A model generated the notes under the pieces. The model saw only the letters and a program-made list of their open reading frames with translations. It searched no databases and was not told the origin of the DNA. The position numbers were made by a program, and so were the translations under genes. Shown here one piece after another: positions 36,249 through 45,840 of a DNA stretch of 64,000 nucleotides (its first letter is position 1; the number at the start of each line of letters is the position of its first letter). The stretch is from Methylicorpusculum oleiharenae (GTDB lineage: Bacteria > Pseudomonadota > Gammaproteobacteria > Methylococcales > Methylomonadaceae): the NCBI RefSeq assembly GCF_009828925.2, contig NZ_WUTY02000002.1, forward strand, positions 124,001-188,000, in the 5' to 3' direction.

Positions 36249-37276
36249 GAGTTCGATTGCTGACTTTATTTATGGCCGTCTCATTGGGCGGTCATAGTTC
36301 TATTTCCATCGGGAACGAGCGTGATGGAGGCGGTTTTTTCGGTGTGTCGGATGGACGAGGACAATTATCGGTTCTGCACAATGACTCACCCTTCTATGAA
36401 GACAAAGAAAGAGGTTGGTTTTGGTATGAAGAACCGCCTACAGAGGCTATTCCTGAACCCGAACCGATAGCGCCTTCTAAGCAATCCGTTCCAGAGAAAA
36501 AGGAAGAACCGACTTTAGCAAAGCCGGATGGGCCAAAACCCTTGTCTGCTGAATGGTTCCGAAAAAACATGGAAACGTATAGAGACAAGGCAATCGACAA
36601 CCCTACACAACAAAATGTATCAACGTACATGTACCTGCAACGGGTAATGCTCGACAAGGCAGAAAAGTTTTCAGAAGTTTCGCAAAGAGTTGTGATGGCT
36701 GATGCGCTGTTGGATGAAAACTCCAGAAGACCCATTGCTACCTTTGGTGCATTTGCCAAAGATGAAATGTCGACCAGGGGAACGGAAAAAGCTGCAAAAA
36801 AACTCGCTGAAACCGCGGGGCTTTGGTTTTTCTATGACAGCACATGCGATTTCTGCGTTAAACAGGCCGGTGTATTGAAAGGCTTGATCAATGCCTACGG
36901 ATTTAAGGTGCTGGCCATTGGTCGTGATGGCTTGCCGCTAACCGGTGGAAGCTTTCCGGATTTCACGATGGACCGTGGTCAAGCGAAAAAACTGGGTGTT
37001 GAAACGACCCCATCACTATTTTTAGTTAAACCGGGCGAGAACGGCGGTGCCATTCAGCTTGGACAGGGATTGTTGGCAGGCGATGAAATCATCAAGCGTT
37101 CGATTGCGCTGGCACACCAGAATGGCTGGCTAAATAACCAAGAATATGAGGAAACGCGCAAGGTCAAACCTATTCAGGTTGAAACCAAGACGATCCAGAA
37201 CATCGATGAAGACATCATGAATAACCCCAATGATCTGGTGAAAACCCTACGAGATAACTTAAAAAAACAGCTGTGA
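36245..37276 (+). CDS. traF: TraF-like thioredoxin-fold conjugation protein
   Basis: The 343-residue periplasmic protein starts at a GTG overlapping the previous stop. A short signal sequence (RVRLLTLFMAVSLGGHSSI) and a Pro/Glu-rich linker precede the TraF domain. It has the CxxC-like pair in LWFFYDSTCDFCVKQAGVLKGL and the cis-Pro region VETTPSLFLVKPG, typical of TraF/TrbB thioredoxin-fold proteins that help fold pilus-assembly factors. Unlike F TraF, the CDFC pair is intact, so disulfide chemistry is plausible. It is cotranscribed with the S49 peptidase that follows after 12 bp. Confidence 0.82.
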   Translation: MRVRLLTLFMAVSLGGHSSISIGNERDGGGFFGVSDGRGQLSVLHNDSPFYEDKERGWFWYEEPPTEAIPEPEPIAPSKQSVPEKKEEPTLAKPDGPKPLSAEWFRKNMETYRDKAIDNPTQQNVSTYMYLQRVMLDKAEKFSEVSQRVVMADALLDENSRRPIATFGAFAKDEMSTRGTEKAAKKLAETAGLWFFYDSTCDFCVKQAGVLKGLINAYGFKVLAIGRDGLPLTGGSFPDFTMDRGQAKKLGVETTPSLFLVKPGENGGAIQLGQGLLAGDEIIKRSIALAHQNGWLNNQEYEETRKVKPIQVETKTIQNIDEDIMNNPNDLVKTLRDNLKKQL

Positions 37277-37288
37277 GAAGTAATCCTA

Positions 37289-38239
37289 ATGTCGAAACCC
37301 GATAAAAAATATGATGAACTTGAACAATATGACGTTAATTCAATTTTGGCCGATCACGTATTGAGCGATCTTCTGAAGGAACGACGGTCAGAACGCCGTT
37401 GGCGATGGATCAAAAGACTCGCTTTTTCAGGAATGGGTGTCGGTCTTTTTGCGGTTTATTTGGCTTTTTATGCCAGCAGCCTTGGCTACAAACTAATGCC
37501 AAATGCAGAGATTGTAGCGATCGTGAATGTGTCTGGCTCAATCGGCGCAGGTCAGTTGGCATCAGCGGAAGAGTTGGTGCCGGTTTTGGAAAAGGTCTTT
37601 CACTCTCCCAAAGTCAAAGCAGTTGCTTTGAATATCGACAGTCCTGGCGGACAACCTTTCGAGTCTGAGCGTATTGCCGAAACACTAGATCGCTTAAAAG
37701 TGGAAACAGGGAAAATCGTATATGCCTTCATAGGCAATACGGGTGCCTCCGCGGCGTATATGCTGGCATTGCATGCCGATCGAATCATTGCCGGACGATA
37801 TAGCATGGTAGGCTCCATTGGCGCCATCATAGCAGGATGGGATTTTCACAAACTAGCCGAAAAATGGGACATCAATCAACGCATTTATGCTTCAGGTGTC
37901 CATAAAAACATGCTGAATCCTTTTGCTGCCATGTCGAAAGAATCAGAAGAGAAAGCGCAGCAAATGGTCGATCAAATGGCGGTGGTATTTTCCAAGGAAT
38001 TTCAAGAAAAACGCAAAGGAAAGATCAGGGAAGGGTTTAACTACACAACTGGAGAAATTTGGGGAGGTGAACAAGCATTGGAAATTGGGTTGATAGATGA
38101 AATAGGCACCATCGAATCTGTCGTCAATCGAGAATGGCACCTGCCAACCCACGATTTTGGGCCTACAAATAAATCAAAAGGATTTTTTCCTCAATTCAGT
38201 GCGCAGATCATGAAAACAGTTTTGTCTTGGGCAAACTAA
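37289..38239 (+). CDS. S49 (SppA-like) membrane peptidase in a conjugation operon
   Basis: The 316-residue protein has one N-terminal membrane anchor (RLAFSGMGVGLFAVYLAFYASS, about 45-66), followed by an S49 domain: VNVSGSIGAGQ, VKAVALNIDSPGG and the nucleophile region GNTGASAAYMLALHADRIIAG, where a Ser sits in the position of the SppA/SohB serine. YSMVGSIGAI follows. Short S49 forms like this act as serine/lysine signal-peptide peptidases. It lies between TraF- and TraH-like genes, 12 bp from the former, so a role in processing pilin or channel proteins is inferred. Confidence 0.82.
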   Translation: MSKPDKKYDELEQYDVNSILADHVLSDLLKERRSERRWRWIKRLAFSGMGVGLFAVYLAFYASSLGYKLMPNAEIVAIVNVSGSIGAGQLASAEELVPVLEKVFHSPKVKAVALNIDSPGGQPFESERIAETLDRLKVETGKIVYAFIGNTGASAAYMLALHADRIIAGRYSMVGSIGAIIAGWDFHKLAEKWDINQRIYASGVHKNMLNPFAAMSKESEEKAQQMVDQMAVVFSKEFQEKRKGKIREGFNYTTGEIWGGEQALEIGLIDEIGTIESVVNREWHLPTHDFGPTNKSKGFFPQFSAQIMKTVLSWAN

Positions 38240-38361
38240 AAGACGCTGAAAAAACGGCTTCTTTCGATAAAGTAGATGCGGGTAATTTAGGGCATAGTTA
38301 CCTCAAGACAATACCTAAAGAAGAATCGATTTTATACAAAACATTGCCTGGACTTAATCTG

Positions 38362-39735
38362 ATGAACAAGTGCTGCCTGATTTTTCTTGTACTTTTACCC
38401 CCATTGATTGCAACACCGGCACAGGCAGGCCTGAATGAAGAGCTGAGTGGCATGTTTAACGACATGATCAACGTGACACCGGGAGGTTCTTATGAAACTC
38501 AGCGCCGCGGTGTCATAACTGGCGGCAATATCTCAATGAGAAATAAAGTTGTGCATCCCAATTTGATTTCATTTGTCCCACCCAATTTTAAAGGTGGCTG
38601 CAACGGGATCGACATGTTCGGCGGATCTTTTTCGTATATCAATAGTGAACAGCTCACTCAGCTGATGCGAAGCATCGCTCAGGCTGCAATTGGATATGCA
38701 TTTCAATTAGCTATTGAAGGGATGTGCCCGACTTGCGCACAAATCATTTCTAAACTTCAAAAAGATATAGCGCAAATAAACGCACTCATGCGAAATTCGT
38801 GTGAGGCTGGTAAGTGGATTACAAGCACTATGGCCGGATCTACCGGGTTACAGGCCTGGCACGACGAGAGGATGAAAAAAGCGTCTTCTATAAACACAGA
38901 GCATGGTTATCTCTCTGACTTTTTTGATTCACAGGAAAACCAAACAGAATCACCTGCAAAAACAGTCATCGTGCAAGGAAGTACGGATGAAATTACAGGT
39001 AACGTTGTCTATGAGGCATTAGAAACAGCAAACGCTATCAGTTGGTTTGATAATGGTGACACCCAATTGAAGATGGTTTTAATGAGCTTAACAGGAACGT
39101 TGATCATTGATAAAAATGCAGATGGCTCTGATATCAAATACGATTTTAGACCTCCTTTGATTAAGGTAAGAGATTTTATAGAGGGTGGAAGCGTTGAAAT
39201 CTATAAATGTGAATCAGCAGAATGTTTATTACCGGATGGCGATAATTCACAAACAATAACATTCGATGGAATGAGGACGAAAGTTAGAAAAATGTTATGG
39301 GGCAACGGAACTTGTGCCGCTTGTAGTGGCGGAATTGTAAGGAAACTAGCCAATCGAAGCGGTGGCGCTGAATTTAGTAATGAAGAAAAGCAGTTTATTC
39401 AAGCAACTTCGCCTGGAATCTATGGGTTATTGAGAAAACTTGCTCCAGAAATACAGGCTGCAGCTCTTGTTGCAGAACGCATGGTAGACATTGAAAGCAC
39501 AGAGCTGACCAATAGAATAGTTGATGAAATGTTCGATGTCGTAAGAAACGCTGTCGCAGCAACGGGTCGACCAATGGATTCATCCATGCTAACTGTTATG
39601 CGAGATACTAGATTGCAATTCAATGAAGAGCGCCGGGTTTCTGGTGAAACGATACAAGGTGTAGATTCACTTATTAATCTGCAACAAAATATTGTTAATT
39701 CAATGAGAACTCCTAATCACAATAAAAGGTATTAA
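38362..39735 (+). CDS. traH: conjugation mating-pair protein TraH
   Basis: This 457-residue product, from the ATG at 38362, has a clean signal peptide (MNKCCLIFLVLLPPLIATPAQA). An upstream ATG at 38227 overlaps the peptidase gene and puts the signal 45 residues inside, so I reject it. The mature part shows the TraH hallmarks: NVTPGGSYETQRRGVITGGNISMRN, FVPPNFKGGCNGIDMFGGSFSYINSEQL, and the CPTCAQIISKLQ region, with many cysteines. It is a periplasmic/outer-membrane factor for pilus extension in F-type systems. It is followed 3 bp later by TraG. Confidence 0.88.
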   Translation: MNKCCLIFLVLLPPLIATPAQAGLNEELSGMFNDMINVTPGGSYETQRRGVITGGNISMRNKVVHPNLISFVPPNFKGGCNGIDMFGGSFSYINSEQLTQLMRSIAQAAIGYAFQLAIEGMCPTCAQIISKLQKDIAQINALMRNSCEAGKWITSTMAGSTGLQAWHDERMKKASSINTEHGYLSDFFDSQENQTESPAKTVIVQGSTDEITGNVVYEALETANAISWFDNGDTQLKMVLMSLTGTLIIDKNADGSDIKYDFRPPLIKVRDFIEGGSVEIYKCESAECLLPDGDNSQTITFDGMRTKVRKMLWGNGTCAACSGGIVRKLANRSGGAEFSNEEKQFIQATSPGIYGLLRKLAPEIQAAALVAERMVDIESTELTNRIVDEMFDVVRNAVAATGRPMDSSMLTVMRDTRLQFNEERRVSGETIQGVDSLINLQQNIVNSMRTPNHNKRY

Positions 39736-39738
39736 AAG

Positions 39739-42700
39739 ATGGCTTACGAGATCTTGAGTATCGGTGATGGAGAATTACTGTATAGCGCGTTTCAAGGTGC
39801 GGCGATGGTATTCAATAACGATAGCATCGGCAAATTAATGAGCACAGGATTTACGTTAGGTATTTTAATTATTTCATTTAAGTACATAACAGATCAGCAG
39901 TTTCCTCTAAGACATGCATTAGTAGGGCTTATTGTTTATTCAACAATGTTTATACCGAAAGATACTGTTTTGATCGAGGATGTTTATACGGGCGAAGTAA
40001 GAACAGTAGCAAATGTTCCATTAGGCTTGGCGGCGCCAATGTCTATTGTATCAACCATGGGGGTAAGGATGACCGATATGTTTGAAACAGCTTTTTCGAC
40101 ACCAAACGAAGCGAGTTTAATTGCTCACGGTTATCTTAATTCTCTTGAAACGCTTCTAAAGCTCAGACGAATATCAATAGGGACAGCTGGATCAAGCTCA
40201 TTAATGGTGGGTGATCTTGGTAAATCTATCAATGGATACATAGAAAATTGTGTCATGTTTGATTTGGACCTTCCCGATGGCGATCATGAAGTAACGAGAG
40301 AAACACTGGAAAAATCAACTGATTTATGGGAGGCAATGAAAACAACCTTTATCAATATTGATGTCATGTTAACACTGCCTAATGCATCTGCAGCTGAGCA
40401 AAAAAATTGCAAAGATGCCTATGAAGCAATAAGCAAATATTTAAGCAACGATACCTTTTTTGACGCCCTTGATAGACATGTTGCGAGCGTATTGGGGATA
40501 ACAAACCCAGATATAAAAGCAGTGGATAGGATAGAAGTTGCGTCCAGTGCCCTTGGCAATGTTTTAAACGATTCCCAAATATTCATGAGAAATGCACTGA
40601 TGGCTTCTTATCTGAGAGAAGGCGAAAAAGCATTTATTGATAGACAAGGGACACTAAATCTTCAAGTTCAATGGGCTGGAGAACAGAACAAATTTAATGA
40701 AATAGCAAAACCTTTGATGGCATTCGTTGAAATGTTTTCGGTTGCGATTTCACCAATAGTCGCATTTCTGTCAACGATAGGTCCTATGGGTATGACGATG
40801 ATAGCGCGATACATACAGATGATGATATGGATCGCACTGTGGGGACCATTAATGGCAATCTGCAACCTATACATCACCATAGTCACGACAAGAATATTGG
40901 AAACAGCTGCAAATCATGCGGAAGAGAATGGCTCAGGACTTGATGCCATGGTCATGCACGATCAACTATACGGCACTCTTGAAACATGGCTTTCAGCCGG
41001 TGGGATGCTGGCATCGAGTGTCCCGGCATTATCATTGATGTTAGTTTACGGAGGATCAGTTGCAGCAACTAACTTAGCAGGCAAAATGACATCGGGCGCT
41101 TCGAGCAGTGTGAGTCCACAAAACATTCAAAAACCCATGGAATCTTCGTCATGGGGCACTATGGGATCAATGGCGGAAATGTCGCCAAACACAGCTTCTA
41201 AAAAATCAGCAATGGCTGATACCAATTACTCCGCATCTTCAACCTTTGCAAGGGCATCACAAAGCGCGACGGATTCGCTCAAAAGTGCAAGCAGTAGTGC
41301 TAGCGAAACCTTAAGCAAAATCAATCAGCTTTCAAGCCGATCGGGAACAATGAGCAGTCAAGCCAGCGCGGTCACCAGTGCCATGAATAAGACAATAACT
41401 GATGGTAGCAATTGGTCTTCGAGCGATGGAAGAACAACAAGTAGCTCGCAAAGTATGTCACAGCAAGAATCAGAGTCGGTTCAAGCAGGGGTTAATGGAG
41501 CTCTTAAAGGTGGCTTGGGCTCAGACATGATCGGCGCCTCGGTTCAGGCGTCTTTGATGTCAAAGTCAGGCATGAGTGCGGCAAGAGCCAAAGAACTGGG
41601 CGATATGGCTCAGCATGTTGTAAATAGCGGAGTGATGGGGAGTGATGTAACAACATCATCATCCGGGACATCCAATACCAGCACTAACCAAAGCTTCGAG
41701 TCTTCCGAGGAAATGGAAGCCCTTGGAAAGCAGTACCAAAGTCAACTGAACGCCGTCCAACAGGCCAGCGAAAAATATACTCAGACCGCGACCATGCAGG
41801 ATTCCGCCGGCAAATCGCTAGTCGCGCCTTACCAGGATTTGGCGGCCCGTCTTGTTAATTCTGGCGCACTTGCCGATATCAAAAATGCGCAAAAAGAATT
41901 GAAAAATAAAATGGGCGAAAAGGATTATGGCGAGCTCTCCAAAAATGCCCAGTACGAGATTAATAATTCCAGCGCAGTCTTAGAACCGGGGAGTCATGAA
42001 CGCGAAGCATTATCTGGCTTTTTAATGCTGAATCAACACGATCCGGTAAAAGCTGCTGAGATTGTGAATAGCAAGCTCATGCCAACCAACACTCAAACTG
42101 GGGTAGAAATTGGGCATGATGCCTTTAGTAAAGACCAACAAAGTGTAGATGGAATCGTTAGCGAGAAAACAGCCGGCGAATTCAGATCTACAGCAAAAGG
42201 GGGCGGGGAAGATGTTGATGGTGATGAAGGTTCCGGTAGCGGAAGAAGAGGCTACATGGGAGGAAGATCAAAGGGAATGCCGATTAAAAATGAGCAAATG
42301 CCCAAATCGGGTCTCCACCCAAGTCAAGCCAATAAAGCAATGGCTCATTCGGCAAGTTCTGAAAATAAAACCGCAAGATCGCAAGGTTTCGGAGCCAAAA
42401 ACAGCCAGGCTGGTTTTGGCTCAAAACCCGCAGGCAACAGTTCAAGAGTCGGTGATTTGAAAGCCAAAGTGGCAAATGAATTGAGCGGCTATAAAAACAA
42501 AGACAGATTTGAGCCATACCCGGCAAAATTTAAAGAGGGTGGGCATCTAAAACCCGATGAAATAAATGGCACGAATATGGGGCTTAAAGCCGGTAAAAAC
42601 TTTGGCAATGCAGGGAATGACTTGGCGCGTGATGGCGCTAACGCTGCGAATAACAAGATTGATTCTTTACAAAATGATATTTCAAATGCAGCAAAACAAT

Positions 42701-42804
42701 CGGTTGACTCTTTCAAAGAGACTTTTGGCATGAACGATAAAAAGCCAAGCAAAAGCGATATACCTCACACGCCATCCGATAATGATCTTCCACCCATTAA
42801 TTAA
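39739..42804 (+). CDS. traG: conjugation protein TraG (pilus assembly/mating-pair stabilisation)
   Basis: This 1021-residue protein has the TraG N-terminal domain with several membrane segments (GFTLGILIISFKYI, LVGLIVYSTMFIP, VAISPIVAFLSTIGPMGMTMIARYIQMMIWIALWGPLMAICNLYITIV in pieces, MLVYGGSVAATN). A long Ser/Gly/Ala-rich periplasmic C-terminal half from about residue 450 follows. F TraG (938 residues) has the same layout and works in both pilus assembly and mating-pair stabilisation. The last 200 residues are low-complexity and Lys-rich (PIKNEQMPKSGLHPSQ...). It starts 3 bp after TraH. Confidence 0.88.
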   Translation: MAYEILSIGDGELLYSAFQGAAMVFNNDSIGKLMSTGFTLGILIISFKYITDQQFPLRHALVGLIVYSTMFIPKDTVLIEDVYTGEVRTVANVPLGLAAPMSIVSTMGVRMTDMFETAFSTPNEASLIAHGYLNSLETLLKLRRISIGTAGSSSLMVGDLGKSINGYIENCVMFDLDLPDGDHEVTRETLEKSTDLWEAMKTTFINIDVMLTLPNASAAEQKNCKDAYEAISKYLSNDTFFDALDRHVASVLGITNPDIKAVDRIEVASSALGNVLNDSQIFMRNALMASYLREGEKAFIDRQGTLNLQVQWAGEQNKFNEIAKPLMAFVEMFSVAISPIVAFLSTIGPMGMTMIARYIQMMIWIALWGPLMAICNLYITIVTTRILETAANHAEENGSGLDAMVMHDQLYGTLETWLSAGGMLASSVPALSLMLVYGGSVAATNLAGKMTSGASSSVSPQNIQKPMESSSWGTMGSMAEMSPNTASKKSAMADTNYSASSTFARASQSATDSLKSASSSASETLSKINQLSSRSGTMSSQASAVTSAMNKTITDGSNWSSSDGRTTSSSQSMSQQESESVQAGVNGALKGGLGSDMIGASVQASLMSKSGMSAARAKELGDMAQHVVNSGVMGSDVTTSSSGTSNTSTNQSFESSEEMEALGKQYQSQLNAVQQASEKYTQTATMQDSAGKSLVAPYQDLAARLVNSGALADIKNAQKELKNKMGEKDYGELSKNAQYEINNSSAVLEPGSHEREALSGFLMLNQHDPVKAAEIVNSKLMPTNTQTGVEIGHDAFSKDQQSVDGIVSEKTAGEFRSTAKGGGEDVDGDEGSGSGRRGYMGGRSKGMPIKNEQMPKSGLHPSQANKAMAHSASSENKTARSQGFGAKNSQAGFGSKPAGNSSRVGDLKAKVANELSGYKNKDRFEPYPAKFKEGGHLKPDEINGTNMGLKAGKNFGNAGNDLARDGANAANNKIDSLQNDISNAAKQSVDSFKETFGMNDKKPSKSDIPHTPSDNDLPPIN

Positions 42805-42819
42805 AAACCTAGTCAGGCA

Positions 42820-42909
42820 ATGATGTTTAAAAAGAAACAGAAGCAGAAAAGAATGAGCCCTGAAGACTTGGGGCGACTGCATAAGCAGCAACTTGATGCT
42901 GCCCGATGA
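42820..42909 (+). CDS. very small basic ORF after traG
   Basis: 29 codons (MMFKKKQKQKRMSPEDLGRL then HKQQLDAAR) start 15 bp after traG, with AGG upstream. It is strongly basic. It may be a real small protein or the start of a truncated conjugation gene, since the sequence beyond has no continuation. The evidence is only the short spacing and clean start. Confidence 0.3.
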   Translation: MMFKKKQKQKRMSPEDLGRLHKQQLDAAR

Positions 42910-42970
42910 ACTGCTGCACGCGAATCGATAAATAGCCAATTTATCGAAATGCGGCGAATCAGGACATCGG

Positions 42971-43693
42971 TTATTTGGCTTCATCCAAAATACGATTCAA
43001 GTCCGAATAAAACGCAGCGTATGCGCGGATCGAATCTATCCGATCTATTGCTTCAGGGATCAGATTGTCAAGATCTTGGCCTCGATATTTTGATATAAAA
43101 AATTCAAGTTCATCAACATCACGACTTTTCATTGCACGCGAAAAATCAGACAAATACTCGCCTTTCTTTTCATTCGAAATTTTAGTTTCCGCCAATTGAA
43201 TAAGGTTTGATTGGATCACGGCTTCAGCGACTTTGTCATGATCTAATTCAACGCGGGAACCGGCGCCCAGGCATAGGGTAAGCGCACAAGAGACAATATT
43301 TATCCCGATTGTTTCAGCGATCTCGACAGAAGAAAACTGACTGGTACACACCCAATACCAAAGCTTGTTGTGTATATAAGGCGTGCAGTTAGCGCCGTGA
43401 GTATTGAGTCCTTTATCGAAAACGGGCGCAATACTTCGAAACCTGTGATTGATGAATAGGACTTCCTGGCTATCCGATTGCCTTGTAAGTCTTTTTTTAG
43501 ACAGATCTCCCAGCACTCGCCAATGGCCAGATTGATTGTCCAGTAAAGCGTAATAGCCTTTGCCTACTGGCTCACTGACAATGACAATGCCCGGCGCATA
43601 GGTCTGTAAAACCGAGTCTTGGTTACCTGTGTGCATACCGGAACAGCCGGTCACAAAGGCCATCAAAAGAACATAAATTGTTTTGGAAAACAT
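42971..43693 (-). CDS. putative lipoprotein
   Basis: The 240-residue product starts at the ATG at 43693 with GGTG upstream. A lipobox VTGCSG follows a short hydrophobic stretch (YVLLMAFVTGC). The mature part contains NHRFRSIAPVFDKGLNTHGANC and a helical C-terminal third (FSRAMKSRDVDELEFFISKYRGQDLD). The hydrophobic stretch INIVSCALTLCLGAG may be a second membrane-associated segment. It is convergent with the conjugation genes; a role in the mating apparatus or surface exclusion is possible but only by position. Confidence 0.6.
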   Translation of the reverse strand: MFSKTIYVLLMAFVTGCSGMHTGNQDSVLQTYAPGIVIVSEPVGKGYYALLDNQSGHWRVLGDLSKKRLTRQSDSQEVLFINHRFRSIAPVFDKGLNTHGANCTPYIHNKLWYWVCTSQFSSVEIAETIGINIVSCALTLCLGAGSRVELDHDKVAEAVIQSNLIQLAETKISNEKKGEYLSDFSRAMKSRDVDELEFFISKYRGQDLDNLIPEAIDRIDSIRAYAAFYSDLNRILDEAK

Positions 43694-43849
43694 GTGAATC
43701 ACCAGGTTCATTTTAGTTATATTGGCGACGGTAGCACATGTTTTCCTCGTTGCAAGCCCTTGATAATAGATTATTTGGATCGGATTCGTTTAGGGGTTGA
43801 GTGTTGACTGACGGTGGCTCTTCAGCATCGGGACGATCGGTTATAACCG

Positions 43850-44776
43850 TCAGTGTCGAGAAAGCCCGGGATCCTTTAATGAAAAAAAACTACTAGTAGT
43901 TTGGTTTAGGGGAAGGGTGCTTCCTTGACGGATTTCATACGGAGTTTTCCCGATCGGTGTCCATACAATGCTTAGCCACTCTGGCAAATTGGCCGAAACA
44001 CGAGTAAGAAAATTTAGGTAATCAAAATCGGCCAATTCATATCCTTCAACATGATGTCGACGATTATTAAAAAGTCCATCCTTGTCATACTCATTGACAA
44101 TTTTTAGAAAAGCAATCGACTGCTCGACAGGATGTTTGTATTGCCAGCCCCCATTTTTGACATGTACATCTCCTTCCCATTGCAAAGCATTGGCTGTAGG
44201 AATCGGAGCAATGATTTGGCATGCCCAGTTTTCACAAAGCGGTCCGTCGACACGCAGCCATCTGGGGCGCAATGTCGGCCCAAAATCGTAGGTGTCATCA
44301 TATTCCTCTATTTTGAGTTGATATTCAGGCTGAAGTGCCAGGGTAATGGCTTTTTCGATAATCGAACCAAGCTTGATTTTGGCTTCTTGTTCACTGTTGG
44401 CCATAGTTATCGGCATGGAGCCAAGGAGGAAGTTGCCATTAATGGGTTTGTTCGTACCTCCGGACCCGAGAAGGAATGAGGCTGCGGCTATTCCAACCCC
44501 AGCGCCATGGGGGATAGCCCCTGGTATTGGGCGACTTGAAGCGGATAAGGCTAAGTCAATGGCTTTGGAGGTTCGAGCGCCTGATGATGCTGTTACTGAA
44601 TCGGCCGGCAATATGGCGTACATATTGAATGGATTTTTTGCGTAAGGCTTGTAGACTGAGCAGCCTGAAGTTACTGCAACTCCAGTCAATACAAGCAGAT
44701 ACATGAAAAGATTTCTGATGTGGCTTGGTACTCGGAGATTGGCTTTATATTTTAAAAAATCACTCGCTGATAACAT
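43850..44776 (-). CDS. putative lipoprotein
   Basis: The protein of about 308 residues has a lipobox TSGC preceded by LFMYLLVLTGVAV. The start is uncertain: ATG at 44776, TTG at 44791 or ATG at 44704, none with a good ribosome site. The mature region has a Gly/Ala-rich stretch (GAGVGIAAASFLLGSGG) that may insert in membranes. A domain with PRWLRVDGPLCENWACQII and VWTPIGKTPYEIRQGS follows. It is likely cotranscribed with the smaller lipoprotein 157 bp downstream. I do not recognise the family. Confidence 0.6.
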   Translation of the reverse strand: MLSASDFLKYKANLRVPSHIRNLFMYLLVLTGVAVTSGCSVYKPYAKNPFNMYAILPADSVTASSGARTSKAIDLALSASSRPIPGAIPHGAGVGIAAASFLLGSGGTNKPINGNFLLGSMPITMANSEQEAKIKLGSIIEKAITLALQPEYQLKIEEYDDTYDFGPTLRPRWLRVDGPLCENWACQIIAPIPTANALQWEGDVHVKNGGWQYKHPVEQSIAFLKIVNEYDKDGLFNNRRHHVEGYELADFDYLNFLTRVSANLPEWLSIVWTPIGKTPYEIRQGSTLPLNQTTSSFFSLKDPGLSRH

Positions 44777-44902
44777 ATGCTTAACTATCAAGATGAATGA
44801 AAAAATAAATCTATGTACCCATATTATTTTTTTCTAAAAATTATAGAATTCATTAGACCAGTGAACTGATTCAGGTCGGATTAGTTGTCCGAATAAAGCT
44901 GT

Positions 44903-45208
44903 TCATTCCTTGATGTCGCATTGAACGCGCGCTTTATCCACGCGGTCTCTCAATTCCTTGCCGGGTTTGAAATGAATAACTACTCTAGCCGGTAAATTAA
45001 TCCCTTCACCCGTTTTAGGGTTTCGGGCAAGTCGGGCCGTTCGATGATGCAGATCAAAACTACCAAATCCCCTGATTTCGATGCGTTGGTCCTGGACTAA
45101 TGCATCTACCATCTGGGCCAGCATGCAATTGATGGCCAAATCTACATCTTTTATCGAAAGTTCAGGTAATTTCTCATTGAGCGCATTTACCAGTTCTGAC
45201 TTAATCAC
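44903..45208 (-). CDS. IHF beta/HU-family DNA-bending protein
   Basis: The 101-residue protein shows the whole DNABII fold: MIKSELVNALNEKLPELSIKDVDLAINCMLAQMVDAL, then EIRGFGSFDLHHRTARLARNPKTGEGINLPARVVIHFKPGKELRDRV. RNPKTGE with the following Pro is the intercalating arm. The IRGFGSF and HHR motifs point to IHF beta more than HU. Being encoded beside conjugation genes and recombinases, it could serve the element's own recombination, as IHF does for tyrosine recombinases; that is inference. The chromosomal ihfB would be elsewhere. Confidence 0.88.
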   Translation of the reverse strand: MIKSELVNALNEKLPELSIKDVDLAINCMLAQMVDALVQDQRIEIRGFGSFDLHHRTARLARNPKTGEGINLPARVVIHFKPGKELRDRVDKARVQCDIKE

Positions 45209-45741
45209 TGTTTAACTCCCTTGGTCATAACCTGCTGATTTTATCAGTTTACAGAACCGTCGTTTACAGTAAATTGGTCTTTCTTGAAGTGATTTGCTGG
45301 CAGGCGAAACTGAATCATACCTCGCCGGGTTAACGTTTCGAGGAACAGTTTTCCCTCTGGAAATAGGGTCGTCTAATAAGGAAGGCCGGGACATTGATCA
45401 GTTGATCAAACAATCGAAGAAGTTCTAAAGTTCACAAGCAGTTTCAAACGTAAACCGATGGATATAAATGCCTTGACACCGTTAAATACAGCTGTTGATA
45501 TTACTTAAAAGGGCTATCTGCAAAATGAAGTTGGAATGAAGGCCGACAATCTTGATCATTGAACTTGATCAAGTGGTTGGAATTTGACTGTCGGATAGCT
45601 CTTGGCTTGGTTGGGTTGGATTATACCGTCTTGTTACGACCCATTTTTGCCACTTGCGCTTCTCCAAACCGGTCAGTCGGCCAAATCCAGATACTGGGAA
45701 CTGGAGGTCTACAAAGCAGCAATTGGCGACCTCAACCAAAC
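45209..45741. other. intergenic region with degenerate repeats
   Basis: No gene seen. It contains the right copy of the 51-bp inverted repeat (45575-45625) and, at about 45660-45741, a diverged copy of a repeat also present at 54050-54145 (shared TCTCCAAACCGGTCAGTC and CTACAAAGCAGC). Confidence 0.5.
45575..45625 (-). repeat. right copy of the 51-bp inverted repeat
   Basis: Reverse complement of 32555-32605 with one mismatch. Together the two copies bracket 13 kb holding the conjugation genes, two lipoproteins and the IHF-like gene. Confidence 0.75.
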
Positions 45742-45840
45742 GGCCATTATGTGAAGTTTCCTTTTATGTACAGCGATGTTGTCGCGAGCGAGATGAGATC
45801 TGGCTTGGAAGCCTGTATCTCGCTCACGAGCTTCACATAA

